NCBI RefSeq assembly: GCF_024622975.1
Contig: NZ_JANJZT010000013.1
Coordinates: 1 to 64,000 of the forward strand
Reading direction: 5' to 3'
Length of the DNA: 64,000 nt
Origin: Blautia caecimuris
GTDB lineage: Bacteria > Bacillota > Clostridia > Lachnospirales > Lachnospiraceae
The notes under the pieces were generated by a model. It worked only from the letters and a program-made list of their open reading frames with translations, searched no databases and was not told where the DNA came from. Positions 43,425 through 52,854 of this stretch are shown here, in pieces (within the stretch, counting starts at the first letter, position 1; each line of letters starts with the position of its first letter). Position numbers and translations under genes: made by a program.

Positions 43425-44912
43425 TCAGTTTTTTTCATTTTCTATATATTCAGAAGGGCTCATCCCTGTCCATGTATGAAAAATACGACTGAAATAAAAC
43501 TGATCTTTATATCCCACCTGTGTTGCTACATCCTTGACAAATACCTTATCCTGGCTTCCTAAAAGTTCCTTTGCTTTTTCCATTCTCAGTTCTGTCAGAT
43601 AATTATTAAAGGACTGTCCCTCATATTTCCGAAATAATCGGCTCAGATATGTCTGAGAAACTCCCATTTCATGGCTGACCTCCTGAAGATTCAACGGTTT
43701 TTCCATATTTCTCTGTATATAATTCCTTATTTTATTAAAGTAGTCCTCTGCTGACGTTTTTTGTACACCCATTGTTTTTTCTTTCAAATCTCTGAAAAAA
43801 ATATCTGATATCTGTTCTGCAAGCTGACTCATATCACCGGCATTGCTGAATGCTTCATCCATCAGATATTCATAATCTCTGTATTCACCGTTTCCTGCTC
43901 CGTATCGTTGCAGCATATAACAAATCTGTCGTACTCTGCACTCTACCCAAAGCTGTGTTCTCTGTTCTTCTCCCCAGGTATAAAGCAATTCTCTCACCGT
44001 TTTTTTCAGACTGTCGTACTGCCTGGATTTTATCATACTCTCCAGCTTTTGAAGATAGCTGTAATCATTATCCTGAGAAGAAACAAATTCTTCTCCTGTA
44101 TTCATAATAAGCATCTGATTCTTTCCAAGAATAATGCTCTCATCCAGAACACGATAAAGTCTTTTTATCATATTCCCAATGGTCTGCCGGGCAAACGGTT
44201 CCCGAAAAATAACTGTTGTTATATATTCTGCTTCCGGCTGTTCTTTTTTTATCTGATGACTGATAATATCCACATAGTCTCCGCATACAATTTCTTCCGG
44301 ACAAAGATATAATGTTTCCTGATCGTCACGCCCATATGAAATCATCCATTCATTAATGTCAGAAAATACCTCGCTGTTACATCTGTCTGAAAATCTTGAT
44401 AAAATGCCGTTTCTTCTGACAATCGCTCCGTAATAACAATTTGACTGAAAATATTTTTCAATTTCAATTTCATCCACCGGAAGCTGATTTACCATTCTGT
44501 GAATCAGGATATTTCTCTGATAGTAGTACGTCTGTTTCAGTTTCTTTCCCAGTTTCACAAACAGTTTTTTTATATCTGACGGAACAATTGGTTTAAGGAT
44601 ATAATCCGAAACTCTGTACTGAATTGCCTGTTTCGCATATTCAAATTCCTGATATCCACTTACAAGTACACAAAGCATTTCCGGATATTTCTCACGGATT
44701 CTCTTTACAAGTTCCAGTCCGCTCATTACCTGCATCTGGATATCTGTGATTAAAATATCCGGCTGAACACCTTTTAACTTTTCCATAGCTTCTGTTCCGT
44801 CATATGCGATTTCTGTTACCTGAAATCCATCGCACTTTTTTTCAATTACTGTTTTTAACAGATTTACTGATGTTGGTTCATCATCCACAATCATTACCTG
44901 ATACACTGTCAT
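43425..44912 (-). CDS. Response regulator with AraC-type output (YesN-like)
   Basis: This 495-residue regulator has an N-terminal receiver with acidic pocket D10-D11, phospho-acceptor D57 (LITDIQM) and K107 (ILKPI). A long middle region of about 250 residues follows, then a C-terminal AraC pair of helix-turn-helix motifs (NLQEVSHEMGVSQTYLSRLFRKY and VKDVATQVGYKDQFYFSRIF). It overlaps the sensor kinase end by 32 bases, so the two are coupled. Its target is probably the adjacent ABC importer. Confidence 0.95.
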   Translation of the reverse strand: MTVYQVMIVDDEPTSVNLLKTVIEKKCDGFQVTEIAYDGTEAMEKLKGVQPDILITDIQMQVMSGLELVKRIREKYPEMLCVLVSGYQEFEYAKQAIQYRVSDYILKPIVPSDIKKLFVKLGKKLKQTYYYQRNILIHRMVNQLPVDEIEIEKYFQSNCYYGAIVRRNGILSRFSDRCNSEVFSDINEWMISYGRDDQETLYLCPEEIVCGDYVDIISHQIKKEQPEAEYITTVIFREPFARQTIGNMIKRLYRVLDESIILGKNQMLIMNTGEEFVSSQDNDYSYLQKLESMIKSRQYDSLKKTVRELLYTWGEEQRTQLWVECRVRQICYMLQRYGAGNGEYRDYEYLMDEAFSNAGDMSQLAEQISDIFFRDLKEKTMGVQKTSAEDYFNKIRNYIQRNMEKPLNLQEVSHEMGVSQTYLSRLFRKYEGQSFNNYLTELRMEKAKELLGSQDKVFVKDVATQVGYKDQFYFSRIFHTWTGMSPSEYIENEKN

Positions 44913-46674
44913 CCTCCCTTCTGTTTCTGACGCCTACTGTAATACTGAATCCATCCTGACAGTTTTTCATATCAAAAATAACTCTGTCTGTATACATAAG
45001 GAACATTCTTGCATAAGTATTTGCAAGTCCCATGCCTCCAATTTCCAGTTCGATATTACTTTGGCTTCTCATAATCTTCCGCCGTATGTTTTCCATTTTA
45101 TTTTCCAGTTTCAGAGAAATCTGTTCTGTAATTCCGTCCCCATTATCATGTACACGAATATACCATCCCTGTTCATCTCTCCAGCCCTGTACACATATTT
45201 TCATAATGTCTTTTCCATTTTTATATCCATGCTGAATACTGTTTTCTACCAGCTGCTGAATCACAATTTTTGGAAGAACTTCTCCTTCTATAGATAAATC
45301 ATAATCTACTGTTACTTCCAGCCTGTGCTCATATCTGGATTTTAAGAGATAAATATATTTATCCAGATAAGCAAATTCCTCTTTTACTGTAGCGTATCTC
45401 TCCTTATTATTAGCGGAATAGCGCAGCATTGCTGCCAGACTTCCACATATTTCGCAAATTTCTTCATCCTCATCCACAATCCCTCTGTTAGAAATTACAT
45501 TTAAAACATTATATATAAAATGAGGATTCACCTGTGCCTGCAGCGTGTCAAACTGAGCCTGCAGCTGAAGAAGAGAGATTCTTTTTTCTTTCACCATAGC
45601 TTCATTTAAGCGTCTGATCAGTTTTTGATAGGCAATGCTCAGAGCTTCCATTTCATCATCTGTATTAAAAATCACAGGTTCCATATCCAGATTTTCAATC
45701 CCTGTATTTTCCATCTGATCTCTCAGCTGCATGATCGGACGTGAAAGCTTATTGGCTATGATCACCGCCACTGCCTCCGAAATCACAAAGCATCCTAAAG
45801 CTAAAAAAGCTGATAAAAGTACTACCTGTTTCATATCAGCAAACATTCCCTGACTGTCCTGTACTACCGCTGCACGGATCGCTGACTTTTCTGAAGTATG
45901 CACTGCTGCAATCCGATAGTCGCCTTTATCTGTTCCGGTTTGCAAAAACTTTTCCTGCATGTTAAAAATATGATCCGTAAACTGCTCCGGAAATTTTTCC
46001 GACTCATAAAAAATCCTTCCATCTGGAAGATACACAATTACTTTTACATTAGCGTCCGGTACATAAAGAACAGATTCTAATTTTTCCGCTTCGTTTTGGA
46101 CTTCTATATATCCAAAATTTCCTCCCTGAATTTTTCTTGCAAGAGAAAACACTTTTTCTGAACCGCGAAGTCCCCATCTGTCTTCATGGGGTGGAACCAA
46201 AACAACTTTGCCTTTGGCCGCTGCTGCATCTGAAAGCCAGGAAATCTCTGATATATTCCGGTTTCTGTCAATAATTCCCGATCCGGTATTTGTACTGCTG
46301 AATACATCTCCCATTTCATTAAATACCAGTACTCTGTAAAAATCTCTGTTCAGATAATAAAGAGATAAACCTGATGTAATTACTTCTCCCTGTTTTTTTC
46401 TTTCCTGATCAGCTCCTGTTTCATGATACCTGGGCATTGCCTGAATTGCAGAGAGCATGTCTGGATCTGATACTATATAATCTGTTACCTGTTTCATGGA
46501 TTCCACCATATTATCCATATTCACAGTTAATTGTTCTGCATAAAACTCCAGATTTTGTCTTGTCATCTCTGTAATATGTTTTGAATTAAACTGATAATAA
46601 ACAATTCCCAGAATAGCCGATATAAAAAATACAATCACAGAGAATCCAATAATCAGCTTTGTTCGAAATTTCAT
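44881..46674 (-). CDS. Sensor histidine kinase (YesM-like)
   Basis: This 597-residue kinase has two membrane helices (about residues 7-27 and 284-308) around an extracellular domain of about 250 residues, then a HAMP segment. The HisKA_7TM-type His box is LQAQVNPHFIYNVLNVIS (H385), and the HATPase has VENSIQHGYKNG and VHDNGDGI with GGMGLANTYAR. YesM kinases sense sugars, often with an ABC binding protein. Its promoter has an unusual G10 tract in the -35/-10 spacer (46709-46739). Confidence 0.95.
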   Translation of the reverse strand: MKFRTKLIIGFSVIVFFISAILGIVYYQFNSKHITEMTRQNLEFYAEQLTVNMDNMVESMKQVTDYIVSDPDMLSAIQAMPRYHETGADQERKKQGEVITSGLSLYYLNRDFYRVLVFNEMGDVFSSTNTGSGIIDRNRNISEISWLSDAAAAKGKVVLVPPHEDRWGLRGSEKVFSLARKIQGGNFGYIEVQNEAEKLESVLYVPDANVKVIVYLPDGRIFYESEKFPEQFTDHIFNMQEKFLQTGTDKGDYRIAAVHTSEKSAIRAAVVQDSQGMFADMKQVVLLSAFLALGCFVISEAVAVIIANKLSRPIMQLRDQMENTGIENLDMEPVIFNTDDEMEALSIAYQKLIRRLNEAMVKEKRISLLQLQAQFDTLQAQVNPHFIYNVLNVISNRGIVDEDEEICEICGSLAAMLRYSANNKERYATVKEEFAYLDKYIYLLKSRYEHRLEVTVDYDLSIEGEVLPKIVIQQLVENSIQHGYKNGKDIMKICVQGWRDEQGWYIRVHDNGDGITEQISLKLENKMENIRRKIMRSQSNIELEIGGMGLANTYARMFLMYTDRVIFDMKNCQDGFSITVGVRNRREDDSVSGNDCG

Positions 46675-46708
46675 CGCTCATCTCCTTTAATTTACCGACA
46701 ATATAAAC

Positions 46709-46739
46709 ATTATAAATACCCCCCCCCCTCATTTTTCAA
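46709..46739 (-). promoter_or_regulatory. Promoter of the sensor kinase with a G10 spacer tract
   Basis: Minus strand: -35 TTGAAA at 46734-46739 and -10 TATAAT at 46709-46714 are separated by 19 bases, ten of which are a G run (plus-strand C at 46719-46728). A 17-bp spacer would be optimal, so a two-base contraction would strengthen the promoter. Homopolymer tracts of this length change by slipped-strand mispairing, giving possible phase variation of the two-component system. Confidence 0.65.
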
Positions 46740-46826
46740 TGTTTTTCATATAATTCACTGAATTTACCTTCAGTAATTTCGAAATTGGAAATAAGGAAAA
46801 AGAAATCTTCTGTATCATAAAAAAAA

Positions 46827-46860
46827 GTATCACAGAACTGAACGAACAGCTCTGCAATAC
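46827..46860 (-). terminator. Terminator after the ABC permease genes
   Basis: GTATCACAGAACTG (46827-46840) pairs with CAGCTCTGCAATAC (46847-46860) with two mismatches, followed on the minus strand by seven T residues. It ends the importer transcript. Confidence 0.8.
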
Positions 46861-46877
46861 CCTCTCTTGAAAACGTA

Positions 46878-47708
46878 TCAGCCTTTTACAGCTCCTGCTA
46901 CCATACCATCAACAATTTTCTTATTAAAGATTAAAAACAGAATCAGCATAGGAACCGTAATAATCAGCACATCAGCAAAAAGCAGATTATAAGAACTGGA
47001 ATACCTTCCCATAAAATTATACAAAGTAAGCTGAACTGTTACATTGTCATTTCCAGGAAGAAAATACAAAGGATTTGTAAAATCATTAAAAATAGTAACA
47101 GCATTTAAAATAATGATTGTAGATGTAACCGGCTTTAACAGTGGAAAAATAACCTTCACAAACATTCTTCCTCTGGTACATCCGTCAATATACCCGGCCT
47201 CCTCTAATTCTACCGGAATTGTATTCATAAAGCCTTTATACAGCATAATGGTAAACGGAATCTGAAGAGCAGTCTCTACCAGGATCATTCCAAACATGGT
47301 TTTATAAATATGCAGCCCCTGCATCACCCATATTGTAGGAAGTATTGCCGGAGGGATCATAAGTCCTGTCATAACAATTGTATCTACTGTTCTGGTGGTT
47401 CTGTCCGATCTTCTCTGAAGCACATAGCCAGCCATAGAACCGGCAAGAATCAGTATAAGAAGAGAACCGGCTGTCAGAATAATACTGTTTTTAAAAGCAG
47501 TAAGGATCTGATAATTATTTGCAGAAATTACCTCCTTAAAGTTTTCCCACATCCATTCTGTAGGCAGCGAAAGATTAAGCAGATTAGCCTCTCTTCTGTC
47601 TTTCAGAGAATTTACAAACATAAATACAAACGGCACTGCAAAAATAAGAATCCCAAATATGCAGCCCAGAATATCACCCAGAAGTGTCAGTCTTTTTTTC
47701 TTTTTCAT
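46878..47708 (-). CDS. Carbohydrate ABC permease, MalG-type
   Basis: This inner-membrane permease has 276 residues and about six helices, with the MalG-family coupling motif EEAGYIDGCTRGRMFVKVIFPLLKP. An N-terminal KKKKRLTLLGDILG is followed by the first helix. It pairs with the MalF-type permease encoded just upstream and needs a shared MsmX-type ATPase, which is not in the window. Imported sugar is probably a rhamnoside or related oligosaccharide, by context. Confidence 0.93.
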   Translation of the reverse strand: MKKKKRLTLLGDILGCIFGILIFAVPFVFMFVNSLKDRREANLLNLSLPTEWMWENFKEVISANNYQILTAFKNSIILTAGSLLILILAGSMAGYVLQRRSDRTTRTVDTIVMTGLMIPPAILPTIWVMQGLHIYKTMFGMILVETALQIPFTIMLYKGFMNTIPVELEEAGYIDGCTRGRMFVKVIFPLLKPVTSTIIILNAVTIFNDFTNPLYFLPGNDNVTVQLTLYNFMGRYSSSYNLLFADVLIITVPMLILFLIFNKKIVDGMVAGAVKG

Positions 47709-47709
47709 T

Positions 47710-48570
47710 TTAGTTATACACCTCTCTTCTGTTCAGAAATCTCTGAAGAGGAAATGCAATTATAGCAATCAATATGAACATAATTACATTGCCTGCTGTT
47801 GACAGTCCGTAAAAACCAGAAGCATACTGTTTATAAACAACAGAGGATAAAACGTCTGTTGCAAATCCCGGACCGCCTTTTGTCATTGCCCAGATCAGAT
47901 CAAAGCAGCGAAGTCCTCCGATCAAAGACAATGTAATAATTGTATTCGTTGATGTACGTACAAGAGGCATCACAATATGCCTGATTGTCTGCCAGCGGGT
48001 TGCACCGTCAATGGACGCTGCCTCATAATAACTGGAATCAATAGACGTGATCCCTGCTATAAAAATAACTGTAGAAATACTTACGCCTTTCCATACATCT
48101 ACTGCAATGACTGAAAACAGTGCCAGATTTGTATCCCCCAGCCAGTTTGGTCCCGCAATACCAATTGCCTCTAACGCAGCATTGATCAGACCCTTACTTG
48201 GATGCATTAAAGCCTTAAATACAATACCTATCGCAACCGCACTTACAAGGTTCGGAAAAAATACCAGTGCCCTGAGAAAATTCTTTGTTCTGATCTTGCT
48301 GGTAAGAAACAGAGCAATAAAAAATGCAATCACAACCTTCAATCCGCTTGTCATAAAAGCATAGATCAATGTATTTCTTACAGATATGCTTAAAGAACGC
48401 TCTCCAAAAAATGTCTTGAAATTATCAAGTCCGCAAAATGTAAATGATTTCAGATCCCACACTGTTAAACTGAAAAATAATGATGTTACCATAGGAATGA
48501 TAAAAAAAACCAGAAAAATGGTCAATGCCGGAACAAGAAACCATGTACTGTATACCTTCTTTTTATTCAT
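47710..48570 (-). CDS. Carbohydrate ABC permease, MalF-type
   Basis: This is the partner permease of 286 residues with six predicted helices and the coupling motif YYEAASIDGATRWQTIRHIVMPLV. It begins with WFLVPALTIFLVFFIIPMVTSL, a typical first helix of MalF/UgpA-type subunits. It starts behind GAGGAAAGTGAAGC and is two bases from the next permease. A hairpin separates it from the binding-protein gene upstream. Confidence 0.93.
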   Translation of the reverse strand: MNKKKVYSTWFLVPALTIFLVFFIIPMVTSLFFSLTVWDLKSFTFCGLDNFKTFFGERSLSISVRNTLIYAFMTSGLKVVIAFFIALFLTSKIRTKNFLRALVFFPNLVSAVAIGIVFKALMHPSKGLINAALEAIGIAGPNWLGDTNLALFSVIAVDVWKGVSISTVIFIAGITSIDSSYYEAASIDGATRWQTIRHIVMPLVRTSTNTIITLSLIGGLRCFDLIWAMTKGGPGFATDVLSSVVYKQYASGFYGLSTAGNVIMFILIAIIAFPLQRFLNRREVYN

Positions 48571-48593
48571 GCTTCACTTTCCTCTCCTGACGG

Positions 48594-48630
48594 AAAACAG
48601 CCGTCTGTATTAGCTGCAGACGGCTGTTTT
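48594..48630 (-). terminator. Intercistronic hairpin after the binding-protein gene
   Basis: A perfect 14-bp stem (48594-48607 with 48617-48630) lies between the solute-binding protein and the permeases and is followed by only a short T run. It should reduce permease expression compared with the binding protein. Confidence 0.75.
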
Positions 48631-48637
48631 ATCATTT

Positions 48638-49960
48638 TTATTCCCAGTCCAATCCAAGCTGCGTAGCCTGTTTTTTACAGTCATCATCATATGCCTGTGC
48701 AGCTTCCTCTGCTGTTGTCTGGCCTGTTGCCAGCTCAGAGCAGATATACTCACAGTTGGTTCCTTTTACAGCAGTCTGAAATTCCAGTGCAACATTTACC
48801 TTACCTGCATCAAAATATTCCTGTGCCTGTTTTACTGCATCATAGGAATCCTCAGGAAGCTCATATCCTTTAATACAATATGGTCCATCCGGTTTCTGAG
48901 CTTCTGTAAACGCATCCAGAGCTTCGTCTGATGTATAAAATTCCATAAATCTCAGAATATCTTCTTTTTTATCACTGTTTGCATTTCCATAAATAGATGT
49001 GGGTTCCCACACAGTCAGTCCATGATTTTCCGGATCGTCTCCCGGAATTCCCATCAGTCCGATTTTATTGACCTCATCCCCATACAGTTCATAAATGCTG
49101 GAAAGTGCCTGAGTAAGAATAAAGTAATGTCCGGCTTCTCCATTTACCAGTTTGTCACATGCATCAGCATAGGTAGTTGCTGTATAATCTTCGTTAAAAT
49201 ACGACTGAAGATCCTCAAGCTTCTGGAAACTCTTTAAACCTGCCTCTGAGGTTGCATATTTTGTTTCTCCTGCTTCAAACTTTTCTGCAAAATCCGACTC
49301 TCCTGCCAGCACATTATAATGATCTCCCAAATATGGTACCTGAATCGTCCAGGAATCACCAAGTGATCCTACAACTGCATCGATTCCTGCTTCTTTCAGT
49401 ACATCACAGTTTTTCAGAAAATCATCCCATGTATGAGGGATCTCCAGGTTATTTTCTTCATACACTTCTTTATTATAAAGAATCGCACCTGACATTGTAG
49501 CTGTCAGTGGAATACCGTAAACTGCCGTATCGGAACCTGCACTTACCGCAGTTTTATAAGTATCATCCAAACGTTGTGCAAATTCTTCTCCTGAAATATC
49601 AATAAAATTTTCTTCCGGATTTAACTCACCAAGTTTGGAACCGGAATTATAACCGCAAAGATCTGTCATCTCGCCGGATGCAAGCCTTGTTTTTACCTGA
49701 TTGTCACCATCTCCTCCTGATGCACGGATTTCTGTTTCAATATGGATTCCTGTTTTTTCCTCACAAAGATCAAACACAGCCTGATATCCTGCTGATGCAG
49801 TATCCGGATCAATCAAAAATGTAAGCTCAGCTTCCTTATATTCCCATTCTTTCTCTCCTGCATCCTTTTTCTCTTCTTCTGCTAATACAGTGGTTGCCCC
49901 TGCAACAGTTGTGGCCGTCATCGCTGTACAAAGCAGAATGCTCATCAGTTTTCGTTTCAT
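48638..49960 (-). CDS. Extracellular sugar-binding protein (ABC cluster 1)
   Basis: This 440-residue binding protein has a Sec signal peptide (MKRKLMSILLCTAMTATTVA) cleaved near TVLAEE, with no proper lipobox despite one Cys. It resembles family 1 oligosaccharide-binding proteins: AELTFLIDPDTASAGYQAVFDL, LARLASGEMTD-type segment, LYNKEVYEENNLEIPHTWDDF and the C-terminal GQTTAEEAAQAYDD. It precedes the two permeases and an internal hairpin. Confidence 0.92.
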   Translation of the reverse strand: MKRKLMSILLCTAMTATTVAGATTVLAEEEKKDAGEKEWEYKEAELTFLIDPDTASAGYQAVFDLCEEKTGIHIETEIRASGGDGDNQVKTRLASGEMTDLCGYNSGSKLGELNPEENFIDISGEEFAQRLDDTYKTAVSAGSDTAVYGIPLTATMSGAILYNKEVYEENNLEIPHTWDDFLKNCDVLKEAGIDAVVGSLGDSWTIQVPYLGDHYNVLAGESDFAEKFEAGETKYATSEAGLKSFQKLEDLQSYFNEDYTATTYADACDKLVNGEAGHYFILTQALSSIYELYGDEVNKIGLMGIPGDDPENHGLTVWEPTSIYGNANSDKKEDILRFMEFYTSDEALDAFTEAQKPDGPYCIKGYELPEDSYDAVKQAQEYFDAGKVNVALEFQTAVKGTNCEYICSELATGQTTAEEAAQAYDDDCKKQATQLGLDWE

Positions 49961-50029
49961 GTTTTCTTCCTCCTTCTTAATGGTTTTCTGTTCGCTTATG
50001 ATAAATTTATTTTATCTGCAGCGTAAAAA

Positions 50030-50068
50030 AAAGTACATGGAGAATCAAGCCTTCCCCATGTACTTTCC
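50030..50068 (-). terminator. Terminator after the rhamnosidase
   Basis: AAAGTACATGG and CCATGTACTTT pair around a short loop and are followed on the minus strand by eight T residues. It lies after the alpha-L-rhamnosidase stop and separates that gene from the importer operon. Confidence 0.85.
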
Positions 50069-50091
50069 AGCACAGTTATTATACAATATAT

Positions 50092-52740
50092 TTATTTTTC
50101 AAACACAAATCTGTAATCTCCGGATCCTGTCTCTGCCTTCATATAACCTTCGCACTGAATAAATTCAAGTCCATCTGCTTCTGTTACTTTTTTTGCCCTG
50201 TCAAGGCAGATTGTGGCTGTTGTATTTGCAGGTACGGATACATGCAGAACCGCTTTTTCTCCCTGGTCCTCCCAGAACGCCTTTACCGGACCATAAACTG
50301 ATTTATATTCTGCTTTCAGCCATCCCAGATTTCCGCCAAATCTTGGATAGATCACTGTATGCTTATATCCCGGATTTTTCTCATCAATCTCAATACCTGC
50401 TGCAACACGGACCATCCACTCTCCGATTGCACCGTACGCATAATGATTAAAGGAATTCATATCCGGACTCCACATAGTTCCGTCAGGTTTTATACCATCC
50501 CAGTGTTCCCATACGGTAGTCGCTCCCATTTTTACCTGATACAGCCATGATGGAAAATCGTCCTTCAGAAGAAGATCATAAGCTTCTTTTACATGACCGT
50601 TCTGGCTGAGAGCATGGCAGAAATATGGCGTTCCCACAAATCCTGTTACAAGATGTCCATCTTCCTTATCCAGCAGTTTTAAAAGTCCGTTTACTGTTTT
50701 TTCTCTGTATTTCTCCGGAACCAGGCCAAAGTAAAGCGCTACTATATGGGCAGTCTGTGTCTGAGCAGTCATCACACCATTTCGGTCAAAGAATGTTTTT
50801 TGAAATTTTTCTACAATCTTTTTATGCAGTTCACTGTAAGCCTTTACATCCTCTGTTCTACCCAGAATCTCTGCAATTTTTACAAAAAGCTGTGTAGAAT
50901 ATGCAAAATAAGCAGTACAGGTAAGATCATTGGGCGTTGCGCCAAAATAGCTTCCTTCTTCTGCATCCAACGCAACCCAGTCGCCAAACTGAAGCTTATA
51001 ATTCCAGATATAATCAACAGAATGATCTTTCATAAAATCAATCCATCCCTTCATACTCTGGTACTGAAGCCTCAGAATTTCTTTATCTCCATAAGTCAGA
51101 TACATGGTCCACGGATTGATCACTGCCACATCTGCCCAGGCTGCCGCTGAATGACTTCCCTGCTGCAGCAGCCAGTCTGCTCCTGTATTTCCTGTGATAA
51201 TATCCGGAACCACATGAGCTACTCCGCCCTCAGGTGTCTGATCTGCTTCCACGTCTCTCAGCCATTTTCTGTAGAATGAGTAAGTATTCATTAAAAAGCA
51301 GGCAGTTCTGCAGAAAATCTGGGCATCTCCAGTCCATCCCAGACGCTCATTTCTCTGTGGACAGTCTGTAGGCACATCTACAAAATTTCCCTTTAATCCC
51401 CAGAGAATGTTGTGGGCAAGCTGATTCAGATCCTGATTGGAACATTCAAAGCTTCCTGTTTTCTCCATCTTCGTATGCAGAGTATAGGCTGTGAAATTTT
51501 CTACTTCCGGTTTCCCAGGGAAAGAAACTATCTTTGCATACTGGAAGCCCATAAAGGTAAATGATGGCGCATAGCTGATCTCTTCCTCCCGGGCAAAGGT
51601 ATATTTCATTGCTTCTTTTGCCCCTCTTAAATTATCCAGATATACATTTCCCTTTGCATCCAGAACCTCAAAACAGTGAAGTTCAATCACATCTCCTGCT
51701 TTTCCCCGCGCATGAACCCGGATATGACCTGTCATATTCTGCCCGAAATCAATTACTGTATCTCCTTCAGGGGTCGTAAAGATTCTTTTTGCAGGAACCT
51801 CGTCCATTTCTCTTACTTTACCACTGCCCTGAGCAGTAAGAACATTCATGTCATAATCAACTGCTGAAACTGCTCTCCAGTTTCCCCCATTACTTCCCGG
51901 TTCAGCCCATCCCGGAATCTCTTTTCGGGCATCGTAAACTTCTCCATCATAGATTTCCGCAAAAATAACAGGAGCATCCTCACCTGTCCATGAAGTATCT
52001 GTCACAAAAATTTCTTCCCGTCCATCCTCATATCTTACTGCCATCCGGGCAAGAAATGCAGTTCTGTCCCCATAATGATTTCTTGTATTTGCCAGACCGT
52101 CAAATCCCATTTTTCCTTTATACCAACCGGCAGCCAGAATAGCGCCCATGGCGTTTTCGCCCTGTTTCAGACAATCTGTTACTTCATAGGTCTGATAGCA
52201 GAGATGTTTTCTGTAAGAAGTCCAGCCTGGCGTAAGCTCATCCTGTCCTACTTTCTTTCCGTTTATATAAAAATTGTACAAACCGAGAGCTGTGGTACAG
52301 ACAAATGCTTCTTTAACCTTCCCGTTTACGCAAAAGTCTTTTCTTACATAAGTTCCTTTTGAATTTGCAGCATCCTCATCATTCTCTGCAGTAATAAATA
52401 AAGCCTTCCATTCCTGAGTATTCAGGATACCTGTAACAAAAAATGTCTCTGCCCAGCAACTTTCTTCTTTTCCTGCCCATACTTTTACACGTACAAAATA
52501 CTTTGTCATGGATTTCAGACTGATATTCTTTACCATGATCTGAGCAGAAGCGTTCTCCATGACCTTTCCGCTTCTGTATACACAATCACAAAAGTCCTGA
52601 TCCAGAGCAATGTCTAACTCATATGCTTCCTGCTGGATATTCCGTCCATCACTTTCCAGCTTCCAGCCAAGCTGGGGCATATGGTCCATTCCTGTCTGTT
52701 CTTTTTCGTAATCCATTAAAATTTCTGTAATCTTCAGCAT
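50092..52740 (-). CDS. Alpha-L-rhamnosidase (GH78 type)
   Basis: An 882-residue glycoside hydrolase that would release terminal L-rhamnose from plant glycosides or polysaccharides. It shows the GH78 layout: N-terminal beta domain, a concanavalin-like part (YNFYINGKKVGQDELTPGWTSYRKH), the catalytic (alpha/alpha)6 barrel with FVDVPTDCPQRNERLGWTGD and the C-terminal WEHWDGIKPDG-MWSPDMNSFNHYAYG segment. There is no signal peptide, so it acts in the cytoplasm on imported oligosaccharide. The ATG at 52740 is used because the ATG at 52755 forms its GGAGG ribosome site. Confidence 0.93.
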   Translation of the reverse strand: MLKITEILMDYEKEQTGMDHMPQLGWKLESDGRNIQQEAYELDIALDQDFCDCVYRSGKVMENASAQIMVKNISLKSMTKYFVRVKVWAGKEESCWAETFFVTGILNTQEWKALFITAENDEDAANSKGTYVRKDFCVNGKVKEAFVCTTALGLYNFYINGKKVGQDELTPGWTSYRKHLCYQTYEVTDCLKQGENAMGAILAAGWYKGKMGFDGLANTRNHYGDRTAFLARMAVRYEDGREEIFVTDTSWTGEDAPVIFAEIYDGEVYDARKEIPGWAEPGSNGGNWRAVSAVDYDMNVLTAQGSGKVREMDEVPAKRIFTTPEGDTVIDFGQNMTGHIRVHARGKAGDVIELHCFEVLDAKGNVYLDNLRGAKEAMKYTFAREEEISYAPSFTFMGFQYAKIVSFPGKPEVENFTAYTLHTKMEKTGSFECSNQDLNQLAHNILWGLKGNFVDVPTDCPQRNERLGWTGDAQIFCRTACFLMNTYSFYRKWLRDVEADQTPEGGVAHVVPDIITGNTGADWLLQQGSHSAAAWADVAVINPWTMYLTYGDKEILRLQYQSMKGWIDFMKDHSVDYIWNYKLQFGDWVALDAEEGSYFGATPNDLTCTAYFAYSTQLFVKIAEILGRTEDVKAYSELHKKIVEKFQKTFFDRNGVMTAQTQTAHIVALYFGLVPEKYREKTVNGLLKLLDKEDGHLVTGFVGTPYFCHALSQNGHVKEAYDLLLKDDFPSWLYQVKMGATTVWEHWDGIKPDGTMWSPDMNSFNHYAYGAIGEWMVRVAAGIEIDEKNPGYKHTVIYPRFGGNLGWLKAEYKSVYGPVKAFWEDQGEKAVLHVSVPANTTATICLDRAKKVTEADGLEFIQCEGYMKAETGSGDYRFVFEK

Positions 52741-52806
52741 CGTTTCCGCCTCCATAAGAATTATATTTTAAAGCTTCCCTTTCCTGATTTTCTTTACAAT
52801 ACAAAA

Positions 52807-52834
52807 AAAAGCGTTATTTCTCAATAACGCTTTT
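52807..52834 (-). terminator. Terminator after the AraC-type gene
   Basis: A 12-bp stem (AAAAGCGTTATT / AATAACGCTTTT, 4-nt loop) with an eight-T run on the minus strand lies between the AraC-type regulator and the rhamnosidase, so the rhamnosidase has its own promoter. Confidence 0.85.
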
Positions 52835-52854
52835 CAATAAAAAATTGACTATTT

